DNA of 64,000 nucleotides from Legionella bononiensis (GTDB lineage Bacteria > Pseudomonadota > Gammaproteobacteria > Legionellales > Legionellaceae): positions 1-64,000 of the forward strand of contig NZ_JADOBG010000007.1 in the NCBI RefSeq assembly GCF_016786215.1. Direction: 5' to 3'. The notes beneath the pieces were generated by a model. The model was not told the DNA's origin. It saw only the letters and a program-made list of their open reading frames with translations, and ran no database searches. Position 1 is the stretch's first letter. Each line of letters starts with the position of its first letter. Below are positions 36,632 through 45,897 of the stretch, piece by piece. A program made the translations under genes and the position numbers.

Positions 36632-39034
36632 ATGCTAAAAATCCAAGAAGTTGTCATTACCAGTGAACATTCTGGAGAAACTCATTTTTCCCCATCTAAG
36701 AGCAATTTTAAGACACGTCCAGTGATTGTCTATGCGGGAATAAGTGATCCTCAACGGACCAACAGGATGTTACAGTATATATCAAATTTGATGGAAAACG
36801 CAGCATTACAACATATATCAAATTTAAAAGAAAATGAAAAACTTCACGATAACAGTGAATTAATTACGCGTATTTCATTAGATGAGTTTAGTTTTTATAC
36901 TCAAGATTCGCCACTAACTATCGATGAATATAAGTATCTCATCAATGAAGTACATAAATTAGCGCGAAGATTACCTCCAAATGTGCATCTTCAACTGGCT
37001 ACCTTTCCAGTCTGCTGGCCGAATCAGGTAATGCAAAATTGTAGTTTATATGTCCAAGCGCCAAAAAAAATTGGTGAACAACCCTTGGTCCACCATATGT
37101 CTAAAGTGCTCTCCTCAAATATAGATTTTCAATATGCTAGAAATGGATCTCTAATTCCACTGTCAGGTGATCAATATGACCGCGATAAACTGTATGAACT
37201 CGGACAATCTTGTAATCCTAATTTAGTTTTGGCAGGTACTTATGCAGCATTAAATGATGTGAATCAATATAAAAATGCACTTCGAATTACATCAGCAAAT
37301 GGACAAATGGTCCTTCAAGCCTTCGATATTTGTTTAGATCATGCTTATGGTAAAGGAAAAGAGCATTTAGAAGGCTTAATTGTTCAATTAGGAAGTAGGA
37401 AGGAACATGTTCCTGTTCTCGCAAGTCACATTATTAGCTCTAAAACAATTGAGGAAATGGAAGCTAATGCGACAGCTACAATTACTCATGCAGATCGGCT
37501 GCTCGCAAAAGTAGGAAAACACAAGCCGGTTGTTTTTAAAGAAACGCTTCCAATTAACATTAAAGTTGGAGGGTTTGGAGCAAATGCTAGATACAGTACA
37601 TACCCTGCTAAAACCATTGGGTTTTTATCTGGAGCGCTATTTGATCGAGCTATAACCTATAATTTTCAAGGCTCTGCTGTTGATGTGAATGTTCTTTATA
37701 ATGGTCATAATGGTCGTACAACAATTCTACATGATATCGTTAACGGGATCACACCAGAAATTAATTTGGATAGAACTCTTCAGCGTATTAGAACTTTAAA
37801 AAAATATAAACTTTCAATTGATATTGAGAATGGCCAAGGATTTTCCGTAAGAACTATACTCTGTCAGCACATAGTAGATGCAATCAACTTAAAGGATGCG
37901 GATCTTGTAAGCATCAATACAAGAATTGCCAAAGAACTTGGTATTACTACGAAAGAAATTCTTCAATTTCGTAATGCTCAAGGAACTACTGTCAAAAGAA
38001 TGGTTACTCAGAATATAATCAAAGCATTTGACACGAAATCCAATCTAGGCATAGATAAACAAATTGCCGACCAACTTGATATTACTACTAATGAGATTCT
38101 TATTGACTTTATGAAGAATCCATCTTCACCGGTGCCAGCGCCAGTGGCATCGGTGCCACAACCACTACCGCCCTCGAAGCCCTCATCACTTGAAGTAGAT
38201 GGCGAAATATTAATGGGTTTTGTTGATAAAACCGCTGTTAAATATGCCTGTGTAAATAAGACAACTATTCAAGATGCTCTAAACGAAATAGAAAAGAACT
38301 TGTTTGACTTTTATTACGGCAGAATCAATACAGAACAACTTCTTCAATGCAATGGTTTACGACAACAATTTATTGACGGTATTTACACCAAACCAATGAT
38401 CTTTGAAGCATTCAAAGATCGTAAAGAATTCATGGAACTACCCAAAGAAACAATAGAAACTAAAATTCCTATTTCATCGAGTAGCGAGTCTGAGCATGAC
38501 AACTCTCGTATTTTGGAATTTAATAAGAATAAAGAAAAGATTCAATATGAATTTAATAGAGCCTTAGATGCTTTGAACACTACACTTGATTCACTTAATG
38601 AAAATGATGAGGAGCTTAAAGATCGTGGTGTTAAGCTATTTGATCAGTTAACTAAGGAGCAAGAAACATTTTTCAAAAACTTAAAACCAACCTCTAAAAA
38701 AGATGAAATAGAAAGAGAAATAAATAATTTTCGTAAAATGTGTGCCGATGAAGTAAAAATTGCGGATAAAATTATGGGGCATGGCTGGCTTTATCGTACT
38801 GTGGAAATTTTAATTAAAGCAATAGGTGTTTTGTTTGCAGGCATTGGTATGATTCTCGGTTCTGTGTTGGGGCAAGGGTTAGTTAGACCAGAGCATCGTG
38901 AAAAATTTGTAAATACCTTTTTTACGCTTCATCAAACTAAGCAGTCAAAAGCTTTAGCTGAATTTTCAAGTGTGACCTTAGGTGATAGTGAGCTAGAGCA
39001 AGGCTTGCTTGCATCTAAAAATTTTGATAATTAG
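36632..39034 (+). CDS. Large unknown protein, Dot/Icm effector candidate
   Basis: The start is at 36632 (MLKIQEVVITSEH), with TTAGG about 10 bases upstream. A TTG at 36611 is less likely. The product of about 800 residues matches no recognised family. Residues about 405-500 contain an internal duplication: RIAKELGITTKEIL then QIADQLDITTNEIL. A Pro-rich linker (about 505-525) follows, then charged helical sequence (about 610-700) and a hydrophobic Gly-rich stretch (IGVLFAGIGMILGSVLG, about 735-752). The C-terminus (TLGDSELEQGLLASKN) is acidic like an E-block signal. A translocated effector is inferred, not shown. Confidence 0.65.
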   Translation: MLKIQEVVITSEHSGETHFSPSKSNFKTRPVIVYAGISDPQRTNRMLQYISNLMENAALQHISNLKENEKLHDNSELITRISLDEFSFYTQDSPLTIDEYKYLINEVHKLARRLPPNVHLQLATFPVCWPNQVMQNCSLYVQAPKKIGEQPLVHHMSKVLSSNIDFQYARNGSLIPLSGDQYDRDKLYELGQSCNPNLVLAGTYAALNDVNQYKNALRITSANGQMVLQAFDICLDHAYGKGKEHLEGLIVQLGSRKEHVPVLASHIISSKTIEEMEANATATITHADRLLAKVGKHKPVVFKETLPINIKVGGFGANARYSTYPAKTIGFLSGALFDRAITYNFQGSAVDVNVLYNGHNGRTTILHDIVNGITPEINLDRTLQRIRTLKKYKLSIDIENGQGFSVRTILCQHIVDAINLKDADLVSINTRIAKELGITTKEILQFRNAQGTTVKRMVTQNIIKAFDTKSNLGIDKQIADQLDITTNEILIDFMKNPSSPVPAPVASVPQPLPPSKPSSLEVDGEILMGFVDKTAVKYACVNKTTIQDALNEIEKNLFDFYYGRINTEQLLQCNGLRQQFIDGIYTKPMIFEAFKDRKEFMELPKETIETKIPISSSSESEHDNSRILEFNKNKEKIQYEFNRALDALNTTLDSLNENDEELKDRGVKLFDQLTKEQETFFKNLKPTSKKDEIEREINNFRKMCADEVKIADKIMGHGWLYRTVEILIKAIGVLFAGIGMILGSVLGQGLVRPEHREKFVNTFFTLHQTKQSKALAEFSSVTLGDSELEQGLLASKNFDN

Positions 39035-39063
39035 CATTAAACGCTTTTAGCTGGGAAACTTCC

Positions 39064-39098
39064 TATCAAAACACGCGCTATCGCGCGTTGTTTTGATA
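39064..39098. other. Stem-loop after the 36632-39034 gene
   Basis: The arms tatcaaaacacgcg and cgcgttgttttgata pair across a tatcgcg-type centre with one bulge. It lies 30 bases after the stop and has no T-run. A second small hairpin, gggacga-aagaa-tcgtccc, is at about 39300-39319. The 39035-39370 gap contains an open frame from TTG 39112, but its composition and lack of a binding site do not support a gene. Confidence 0.5.
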
Positions 39099-39370
39099 TC
39101 TACATAACTCTTTGGACTTTAGTTTTTCCACTGATGAAAAGGATATAACAGCCATTGCTCCCCAAAGGCCGGGTGTTCTGGGAAATTTCGTACCTGCCTG
39201 CAAAGAACCCCTACTTGTGTTGGGTAGGCATACGATCAAGTCCTGTATATTCAGGCTTATGCAATTTCAATCCAGATTAGAAAAGTCAGCTGATTCAATA
39301 GGGACGAAAGAATCGTCCCCAAAATTCATTTGAAACAATTGACTGTTTACTAAGTTTTTTCAAGGAAAAC

Positions 39371-40588
39371 CTATATGACATAGTCTTTAAGTTTAATTCC
39401 GTTTGATGCCATAAGAAATTGTTGTCGTAGTTTTTTAATCGCATAATCTTTTGGCAATACCCAGGATTTCAATTTATTTATCCATCCAGAAATTCGGGAA
39501 GTGTTTTTCGGAAGAATAAACTGCATTACGGTTTCTCCTAAAGCCTGATTCAGTTTCACATAATTGCTCATGAGTTGTTCATAAGATCTAAAAGCGGTTT
39601 CATAATTTCCACCAGCTGCAAACAACTCTCCGGCCAACACATAGGCCCCTACAATTGCAATACTACTTCCTTGGCCTGATGTTAAAGCAGGGCTATAAGC
39701 TGCATCACCGACCAGTACGACTCGTCCTTTAGACCAGCTCTGCATGCGCACTTGTCTCACAGCGTCAAAATAAAAATCAGAAGCGCTGTCCATGGCTTTC
39801 AATAAAGCGGGAGTCTCCCATTTACCATTTTGGTACTGTTTAATCAGCGTTTCCTTGTGCTGTTCAACATCTCGATAATTAAACATTAATTGGGTATCTT
39901 GAAAGAGATAAATTACTTTAAAAGCATCATGTTTATTAGTAAAAGACAGGTTAATCTGCTTATTATTTTTCGAGTAAAAAACCTCTTCATTGGCGAAATT
40001 CAAATAATTTTCAACACTGTAAATACCATAATAATAGTGTCCGAGATCATATAAAAAATTCTGCTCATCACCAAAAATTAGGCTGCGCACATTTGAATGA
40101 ATACCATCAGCCCCGACAAGCAGATCAAATGTTCTGGGTTGTCCATGTACCAATTGAACTTCAATTTCATCACCAGTTTGACTTATGGATTTTATAGAGT
40201 CGCCAAAAATATAGTCACAGTTATCCCGAGATGCTTCATAAAGAAGATTTGATAAATCGCCTCTTAAAAGTTCTATATCTTCTTTTTCTCTCATTCCTAA
40301 TTCTGTAGCGGGCATTTCCATAACGGTGTTTCCTTCATCATCAACGAAAATCGCGGATTTTGTATGAACATGAAATTTCTTGACTTGTTCATATATTCCC
40401 ATCGATTTAAGAACATCGATGCATGTTCCTCGAGTATCAACTTTATATCCCCCCGTTCTTAATTGCGGAGACTGTTCGATAACAGTAACTGTAAATCCAT
40501 AGCGTTGCAGCCAATAGGCAAGTGCTGGCCCAGCAATGCTTGCGCCAGAAATCAGGATTCGTGTATTTTTTAATGGTTTAGTTATCAT
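39371..40588 (-). CDS. FAD-dependent aromatic-type monooxygenase
   Basis: This 405-residue protein has the PHBH/TetX-type FAD_binding_3 layout. An N-terminal Rossmann motif (ISGASIAGPALAYWLQRYG, about 11-29) is followed by the acidic ribose-binding Glu in VTVIEQS. A central segment, VGADGIHSNVR, corresponds to the family's DG motif, and VLVGDAAYSPALTSGQGSS (about 290-308) to the GD motif. Such enzymes hydroxylate aromatic or polyketide substrates using NAD(P)H and O2. The substrate is unknown, and the resemblance to TetX does not by itself imply tetracycline resistance. The gene lies in the accessory block and faces the opposite way to its neighbours. Confidence 0.85.
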   Translation of the reverse strand: MITKPLKNTRILISGASIAGPALAYWLQRYGFTVTVIEQSPQLRTGGYKVDTRGTCIDVLKSMGIYEQVKKFHVHTKSAIFVDDEGNTVMEMPATELGMREKEDIELLRGDLSNLLYEASRDNCDYIFGDSIKSISQTGDEIEVQLVHGQPRTFDLLVGADGIHSNVRSLIFGDEQNFLYDLGHYYYGIYSVENYLNFANEEVFYSKNNKQINLSFTNKHDAFKVIYLFQDTQLMFNYRDVEQHKETLIKQYQNGKWETPALLKAMDSASDFYFDAVRQVRMQSWSKGRVVLVGDAAYSPALTSGQGSSIAIVGAYVLAGELFAAGGNYETAFRSYEQLMSNYVKLNQALGETVMQFILPKNTSRISGWINKLKSWVLPKDYAIKKLRQQFLMASNGIKLKDYVI

Positions 40589-40864
40589 ATTTGCTTCTTA
40601 TACCTATTATTATCAAAGGTTTATTTGTACATTCAGTGCGTGTAGGAGCTTTTTTTATTTAAGAGATACCGCAGGGATTTCAATTAAGGAAGTTTATATA
40701 AAAAAATCGAAAAATTATGAGTTAGGTAACTTAATGGCTCAACTAATAGTACCACATCCCATACTAACTCAACAATAATGCGATATGATCTGAATCAAGC
40801 CAAGGGTATGTTTTTCTGACACAATTCTCTTATGAGCTATACTCAATACAGAAGGGTACAGCTT

Positions 40865-41977
40865 ATGAACTTTAAAAAACAGTACAATAGAACAGCATTG
40901 GGTGTCTATTTGCCTTTACTGATGGGGTTGGCTTTTCCACTTTATGGAGATGATGTCCCACAGACGACTGCGGAGCAATCCATTTTACCAGAGGTAATAG
41001 ATCCTGAAGAAAATGGCTGGCTGCCAGATATTATTGGTTTACCTGATGAGGATCAGGTTGAACGCCTAACCGAACATGTTGCTGAGGTGATGGCAGAAGA
41101 GCAAGACGAGAAATGTAATGCGATAGACTATAACCTCAGGATGCTTGTTTTTCAAAACTTTGTTATATATCAGCATATGGCCAATGCTCAAGACCATTAT
41201 TTCAATGAAAATTTGCCTTTAAAATATGCCCATATTCTAGCCATGATTCTGAAAGAAAGCAGCGGTGATCCAACCAATGTCACTGACATGAATGGCCACT
41301 CAATATCCACAAGCAAACCTGATACTAATTTGCAACGCTGGTATAATTTGTTAAAAATAACAATGAACAATGGAGTTAGATTTAATTATCAAACTAACTT
41401 TGGCTTAACTCAACTGTCAGTAGACCGGTTGTTTGTTGCCTTCAAGTTAGCTCATGGAGCGACTCATAGTAAGGATTTTCTAGAGGGGAAATATGGTGAT
41501 GCAACTCCTGGCAGAGTAACTTTGAATACTGCTATCGCCATTCGCCGTTTGATTTGGTTTTATCAGGATATTGCTCAAGGACGATTAACGCAAAAGGATG
41601 AACGTATTCCTCAAGAAGATATTTACAAAGCTGAATTTAATTCACGATACCAAAATGGGTTAAAGATGGCCCTTTTATATTGTGGTACTCGATTTTTGTT
41701 TCATGTAGATAAACAATATATTTGGGCCAATCAAAACTCAACCTTTGAACATGCGATTGCATCTATTGCTTATTGCAAACTGGGTAATGTACAAACTGGA
41801 TATGGTAAATATGAAATGAATGAACAGTGTTTTGCAGAGTGGGTAACACTATGCCCGGCTTTAAATATGAATATAGCGCTACTTACACCACTCAGATATT
41901 TTCAAACCAGAGATGACAAACCCGTCTGTCTGGATACATTTAATCGCCTGCTTAATAAAAAACCTCAAAACCAATAG
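40865..41977 (+). CDS. Exported lytic transglycosylase-like protein
   Basis: The start is at 40865 (MNFKKQYNRTALGVYLPLLM), with AAGGG about 8 bases upstream. An upstream ATG at 40832 lacks a site. The product of about 370 residues begins with a signal peptide. After an acidic linker, residues about 120-200 resemble an SLT/lysozyme-like core: YAHILAMILKESSGDPTNV supplies a candidate catalytic Glu (about 130), and TNFGLTQLS resembles the family's G-L/I-TQ segment. Four or more Cys in the second half may form disulfides. The match is partial, so the muralytic assignment is tentative. Confidence 0.55.
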   Translation: MNFKKQYNRTALGVYLPLLMGLAFPLYGDDVPQTTAEQSILPEVIDPEENGWLPDIIGLPDEDQVERLTEHVAEVMAEEQDEKCNAIDYNLRMLVFQNFVIYQHMANAQDHYFNENLPLKYAHILAMILKESSGDPTNVTDMNGHSISTSKPDTNLQRWYNLLKITMNNGVRFNYQTNFGLTQLSVDRLFVAFKLAHGATHSKDFLEGKYGDATPGRVTLNTAIAIRRLIWFYQDIAQGRLTQKDERIPQEDIYKAEFNSRYQNGLKMALLYCGTRFLFHVDKQYIWANQNSTFEHAIASIAYCKLGNVQTGYGKYEMNEQCFAEWVTLCPALNMNIALLTPLRYFQTRDDKPVCLDTFNRLLNKKPQNQ

Positions 41978-42580
41978 TCTGTAAAATCTCACATACATCA
42001 TATTAACTCCTGTCTGAGCGAACATGTTAGCTACAGAATCTCACGAGGTTTGAGTAGAGAAACAAAAGATAATAATGGGGGCATTGTTTGTATACAGAGC
42101 CTAGCAATGAGGAAGTGCTTAAATAGATATAATAGATAAAACTCAGAGGAGAGTTATTTAATGATGATCAGCTGATTTTACACCTTGAATAGATAGCGTT
42201 ATTAAATGGCCCCCCTTTAATGACAACTACTGGATTGAAGTGGGAGATAATATTGGCGAAAAATAGGGTTGGCCTAAAGCCAGGCCAAACTGGATAAAAA
42301 AATAATCAGTTTATTTGTTTATTATCATTAAAAGAGCATCTAAGGTCGATTAGTGTCTTGAAAAAGAGCACAACATGGTCAACACTTAGGGTAGTTTAAT
42401 AGTTTTTCGAGGATTCAAATATCCACTTTGAGAGACTAATTTGGTGCTCCTTATAGAGTAATAAATGACACGAATTACGGATCAATGAAATAAAAAAATA
42501 AGTCAAAACATTACAGGTGTTGAATGATCAGTGTTAGTACAAAAAATCCATGATTAGTGCCTTTTATCAAGAGGTGTTCA
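41978..42580 (+). other. 603-base gap before the biosynthetic cluster
   Basis: No intact gene is seen. At 42160-42267 there are short coding-like stretches (for example NDNYWIEVGDNIGEK) broken by stops and probably a frameshift. These are followed by a hairpin, ttggcct-aaagcc-aggccaa, at 42269-42288 with an A-rich tail. This could be the decayed end of a gene. The 200 bases before 42581 are AT-rich and presumably carry the cluster promoter, but no unambiguous -35/-10 pair was identified. Confidence 0.35.
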
Positions 42581-43720
42581 ATGAATGATATGAAACAAGT
42601 CCAACTTAACCCTGACTGCCGATTTATTTGTTTAAAATGTGGCAAAGAGGATTCTTTAAGCCTCAACTTTCATTGTAAAGCGTGCAGTGGATTAATCGCC
42701 TGCGACTATCCAGGCACAGAATTTTCCATAGATATGCGCTATTCCGGGATCTGGCGTTTTCATAAAATTTTACCTATTTTATTTCATCCGTTTTATGATT
42801 GTACAGAAACTCCTTTGATTCCATTAGAAGAGGGTGAGAGCATCTTGTATGGGAAAAACGAAGGAGTATTGCCCAGTATCAGTACCAAATACAGGCAATG
42901 TGTTATGTCTGTTCCCAGTTTAATTGCACTGGGTTGCAAAGAAGTAGCTTTGGTGTCTTCGGGAAACACAGGTTCAAGCTACATGTATTGGGCCAATCTA
43001 GTTCAGGGGGCCTTACGAGTTCATATTTTTGCATCAACGCTTCATGCACAAAGACTTTATTTTACCAATCCCTATGCAACAGTCCATGTAGCAGAAAATA
43101 GCCTCTCTGCTGCAGATGAAGCCTGTATGGAATTTTCTAAAAAAGAACATATCTTTTATGAAGGAGGGTTCTTTAATCCCTTTAGACGTGAAGGTTTAAA
43201 AACCTCATACCTTGAAAGTTTATTACGAATGGATTGGGATGTGGATGTGTTTATTCAAGCGGTATCGAGTGGTATGGGCATTATTGGCTTTCACAGTCTC
43301 GTAAAATTGCTTTATAAACAAGGTTTTATAAAGAAAATCCCCAAAATTGTCTGTGTGCAACAAGATACCTGCCAACCTATGTGTCTCTCTTATAATGAAG
43401 GGGCGGCGGAGATCATTGAATCGTATATTCCAGAAGATCCCGTGGGTTCTGCCAAAGCAATTTTACGCAGCAATCCTAAAAAATCATATCCTTATGTCAA
43501 ACAGGTGGTCGATGAAACGAATGGGTGTTTTTGCATGGTAACCCAGGACGAGATAGAGCACAGTTTTAATGTTTTGGCAAAAAAATACGTCAATGCATGT
43601 CATACTTCTGCCGCTACCGTGGCTGCATATGAGAAATTAAAAAACACTGGCTGGATTCAACCTGGCGATAGATGTGTCGCAATGTTGACTGGGGGATTAT
43701 ATCATGGACAGGATCTCTAA
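42581..43720 (+). CDS. Threonine-synthase-like PLP enzyme with zinc ribbon
   Basis: The start is at 42581, with AAGAGG six bases upstream. A GTG at 42557 is less likely. The 379-residue fold-type II PLP enzyme begins with a zinc ribbon (CLKCGKED ... CKAC, about 14-38) as in short-type threonine synthases. The PLP Lys is probably in ISTKYRQ (about 102), where the usual SFKDR is altered. The phosphate-binding segment follows as VSSGNTGSS (about 126). The C-terminal MLTGGLYH segment matches the family. The modified Lys region suggests a substrate other than O-phosphohomoserine. The gene overlaps the next by 17 bases, so the two are translated together. Confidence 0.8.
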   Translation: MNDMKQVQLNPDCRFICLKCGKEDSLSLNFHCKACSGLIACDYPGTEFSIDMRYSGIWRFHKILPILFHPFYDCTETPLIPLEEGESILYGKNEGVLPSISTKYRQCVMSVPSLIALGCKEVALVSSGNTGSSYMYWANLVQGALRVHIFASTLHAQRLYFTNPYATVHVAENSLSAADEACMEFSKKEHIFYEGGFFNPFRREGLKTSYLESLLRMDWDVDVFIQAVSSGMGIIGFHSLVKLLYKQGFIKKIPKIVCVQQDTCQPMCLSYNEGAAEIIESYIPEDPVGSAKAILRSNPKKSYPYVKQVVDETNGCFCMVTQDEIEHSFNVLAKKYVNACHTSAATVAAYEKLKNTGWIQPGDRCVAMLTGGLYHGQDL

Positions 43721-44579
43721 TGACGAATACTATGAAGGTGTAGCTTACGCTCATTTCGGAGAGCTTGTGCAAGGCTGGTTGCCTTCCAATACTCCCTTTT
43801 TAGTGTCTTGCCCAATCACGGTGCGCTGTATTTGTCGTATTTTCAAACACATATTCGTTCAAGACCAAAATCTCGAATTCAAGAAAGCTCAATTTTTAGA
43901 GTTATTTAATAACCTGACGCACACATCAATCGACAATAAAATAATGTTTGAAAGTGTAATACCACGCGGTGTTGGCCTCGGAAGTTCTACTTGTGATCTG
44001 GTTGCCTTATTTCGTGCCTTAAATCTGATGGCTGGAAATCAGTATTCGAATGAACTATGTGGACAAATTTTATCGAAAATAGAACCCTCTGACAGTACAT
44101 TATACCAAGGACTATTGGTGTTTAATCATTATACTTCCGAACCGATTTATTTTATTAAAAACATTATTTCCGACATGGTGATTGTGGGGGTATTTGATGA
44201 CAAAATCGTCGATACAATTCAATACAATAAGACTGTATATTATTCTAAACGTGAACAAGACCGCTATGTCAACTTATTGAACGATTTTATCTACTCCTGC
44301 GAGCATGGGGATGAGGAATTATTTGGTTCTATCACCACCACAAGTTTCATAATGAATCAAAAACGCAATCCAAATCGATATGTGAAGCAATTAAAACAAC
44401 TGATGGATGACAAAATTGTCTATGGATTAATTGGTTCTCATAGTGGTTCTTGCGCTGGAGTATATATATCCCTTCAAGACCATGAGCTACAAAACAAAAT
44501 TGAATATATTAAAAGTTATTTGATCAAACAAGGGTTAAAGCCGCTGATCTTTCGAACCGATTTTGGGATGAACTCTTAG
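43704..44579 (+). CDS. PduX-like GHMP-family amino acid kinase
   Basis: GGGGGA lies about 7 bases before the ATG, inside the end of the preceding gene. The 291-residue protein has the PduX-type N-terminus (HFGELVQGWLPSNTPFLVSC, about 12-31), the GHMP ATP loop PRGVGLGSSTCD (about 87-98) and the C-terminal HSGSCAGVYIS (about 246-256). PduX makes O-phospho-L-threonine for cobalamin assembly, but no cobalamin genes are here. Coupling to a threonine-synthase-like enzyme suggests it phosphorylates a hydroxy amino acid consumed by that partner. Homoserine kinase activity is the main alternative. Confidence 0.75.
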   Translation: MDRISNDEYYEGVAYAHFGELVQGWLPSNTPFLVSCPITVRCICRIFKHIFVQDQNLEFKKAQFLELFNNLTHTSIDNKIMFESVIPRGVGLGSSTCDLVALFRALNLMAGNQYSNELCGQILSKIEPSDSTLYQGLLVFNHYTSEPIYFIKNIISDMVIVGVFDDKIVDTIQYNKTVYYSKREQDRYVNLLNDFIYSCEHGDEELFGSITTTSFIMNQKRNPNRYVKQLKQLMDDKIVYGLIGSHSGSCAGVYISLQDHELQNKIEYIKSYLIKQGLKPLIFRTDFGMNS

Positions 44580-44649
44580 GTACTTGTTGGACCTATGCCC
44601 GACAGGGTGCTCACACTGATTTTTTATGGATTATATAGGTGAGAAGTCC

Positions 44650-45783
44650 ATGCACGATATCATTATCATTGGCGGGGGTATAGCCGGGCTTTCATTAGCC
44701 TATCGATGCATGCAATCTCACAAAGTACTTTTGATTGAACAAAATGATTTTTTTAGCGGAACAACCTCGCAATCGCTAGCAGGGTTTTCATCGTCTTATT
44801 CTTCAGGACTCTTTACACCCTATCTGCAAGAGTGCATCAATTTCTACACTAACTTAAATCCAAACATCATCAAAGCACGTGGCCGCTTGATTTCCTCTTT
44901 GTTACCCGCCGGACACATGAAAGATCCTAGCTACAAAGACCTCATCACTCTATCTTCAGTTACTGATCTAACAAACTACGGTTTTGCATCCGAAACCATT
45001 GAAGCCACAAAGCATTTAATTGATTTTAATCAATTCAAAACCCTGTATTTTGAAAAAAACTATTTCGATCTGAACATAGAGAGCATTAAAAACGAACTCT
45101 TAACAGCTCTTCAGGCTTGTAAAAAAATAGCACTTCATCCATTTGAAACCGTCCTGAGCATTCAGAAGCAACACAATCTCTGGCAGATAAAAACTGCATT
45201 AACCACCTACAGAGCACCCATAGTGGTCAATGCATCCGGACCATGGACCACTCAATTGTTTAAAAATCAGCATGTTCATCTACAAAGAGAAGACTGTGCT
45301 TTGATTGGTTTTGAAGCTTTACCTGAGGAAGTCAACACTATCCCAGCCATCACTGACGATGTGATGAGTTTTTTCATAAAACCCAAGTTGCACCAGAACA
45401 ATGAATTTATTTTGGCCTCCAACATCACAAAAAAGCCAATCAACGATCTCAGCACCTCTTCAGTGCCTGATAATAAAGCTATCGAACACATGCTTGATGT
45501 ACTGAAACAAGTCATAGTTCCAATGCCTATCTTAAGATCGACCTGGGTCGGCATAAAAACTAGTACTGAAGATTCACTTCCCTTGATTGGTTTTGATGCG
45601 AACAAAGCAGGATTATTTTGGTACACTGGCTTTGCAGGATATGGCAATAAACTCGCTCCATTTTTCTCACAGATGGCCTTTGATCTAATCAATGAATCGA
45701 GTTCAATTAAGAATGAAATTGTAAATAAATTGTCACCCAAAAGATATTCTGACTCTCAAGAAGATCCCAGGATTGGATGCTAG
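44650..45783 (+). CDS. DAO-family FAD-dependent amine/amino acid oxidoreductase
   Basis: The start is at 44650 (MHDIIIIGGGIAGLSL), preceded by AGGTGAG. The ATG at 44626 is a weaker choice. The 377-residue protein has a GxGxxG dinucleotide motif (residues 7-12), followed by the FAD-binding Glu in LLIEQND. A DAO-type substrate domain follows, and the C-terminal STEDSLPLIGF...GLFWYTGFAGYG segment (about 308-335) is typical of glycine oxidase/D-amino acid dehydrogenase relatives. It would oxidise a C-N bond of an amine or secondary amino acid. It follows the kinase after 70 bases on the same strand and is probably part of the operon. Confidence 0.8.
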   Translation: MHDIIIIGGGIAGLSLAYRCMQSHKVLLIEQNDFFSGTTSQSLAGFSSSYSSGLFTPYLQECINFYTNLNPNIIKARGRLISSLLPAGHMKDPSYKDLITLSSVTDLTNYGFASETIEATKHLIDFNQFKTLYFEKNYFDLNIESIKNELLTALQACKKIALHPFETVLSIQKQHNLWQIKTALTTYRAPIVVNASGPWTTQLFKNQHVHLQREDCALIGFEALPEEVNTIPAITDDVMSFFIKPKLHQNNEFILASNITKKPINDLSTSSVPDNKAIEHMLDVLKQVIVPMPILRSTWVGIKTSTEDSLPLIGFDANKAGLFWYTGFAGYGNKLAPFFSQMAFDLINESSSIKNEIVNKLSPKRYSDSQEDPRIGC

Positions 45784-45897
45784 TATTAATTCAGGAGTAG
45801 TTTTTTGTATCATTTTCAATTTTCAATCGAGGATACTATACTCAATTTAGGCATGTACCGCAAAGACACGTAGAGCCAATTTTTATAGAGTAGGCTA

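Noticed and set aside
39112-39333. 73-codon open frame from TTG
   Set aside because: No ribosome binding site, no recognisable pattern, ends in a small hairpin; probably non-coding.
39371-40588. Tetracycline-inactivating TetX
   Set aside because: The resemblance is to the general FAD_binding_3 fold; substrate-specific residues cannot be verified from sequence alone.
45276-45740. 154-codon open frame on the minus strand
   Set aside because: It lies wholly antisense to the DAO-family gene, whose motifs are intact; a shadow frame.
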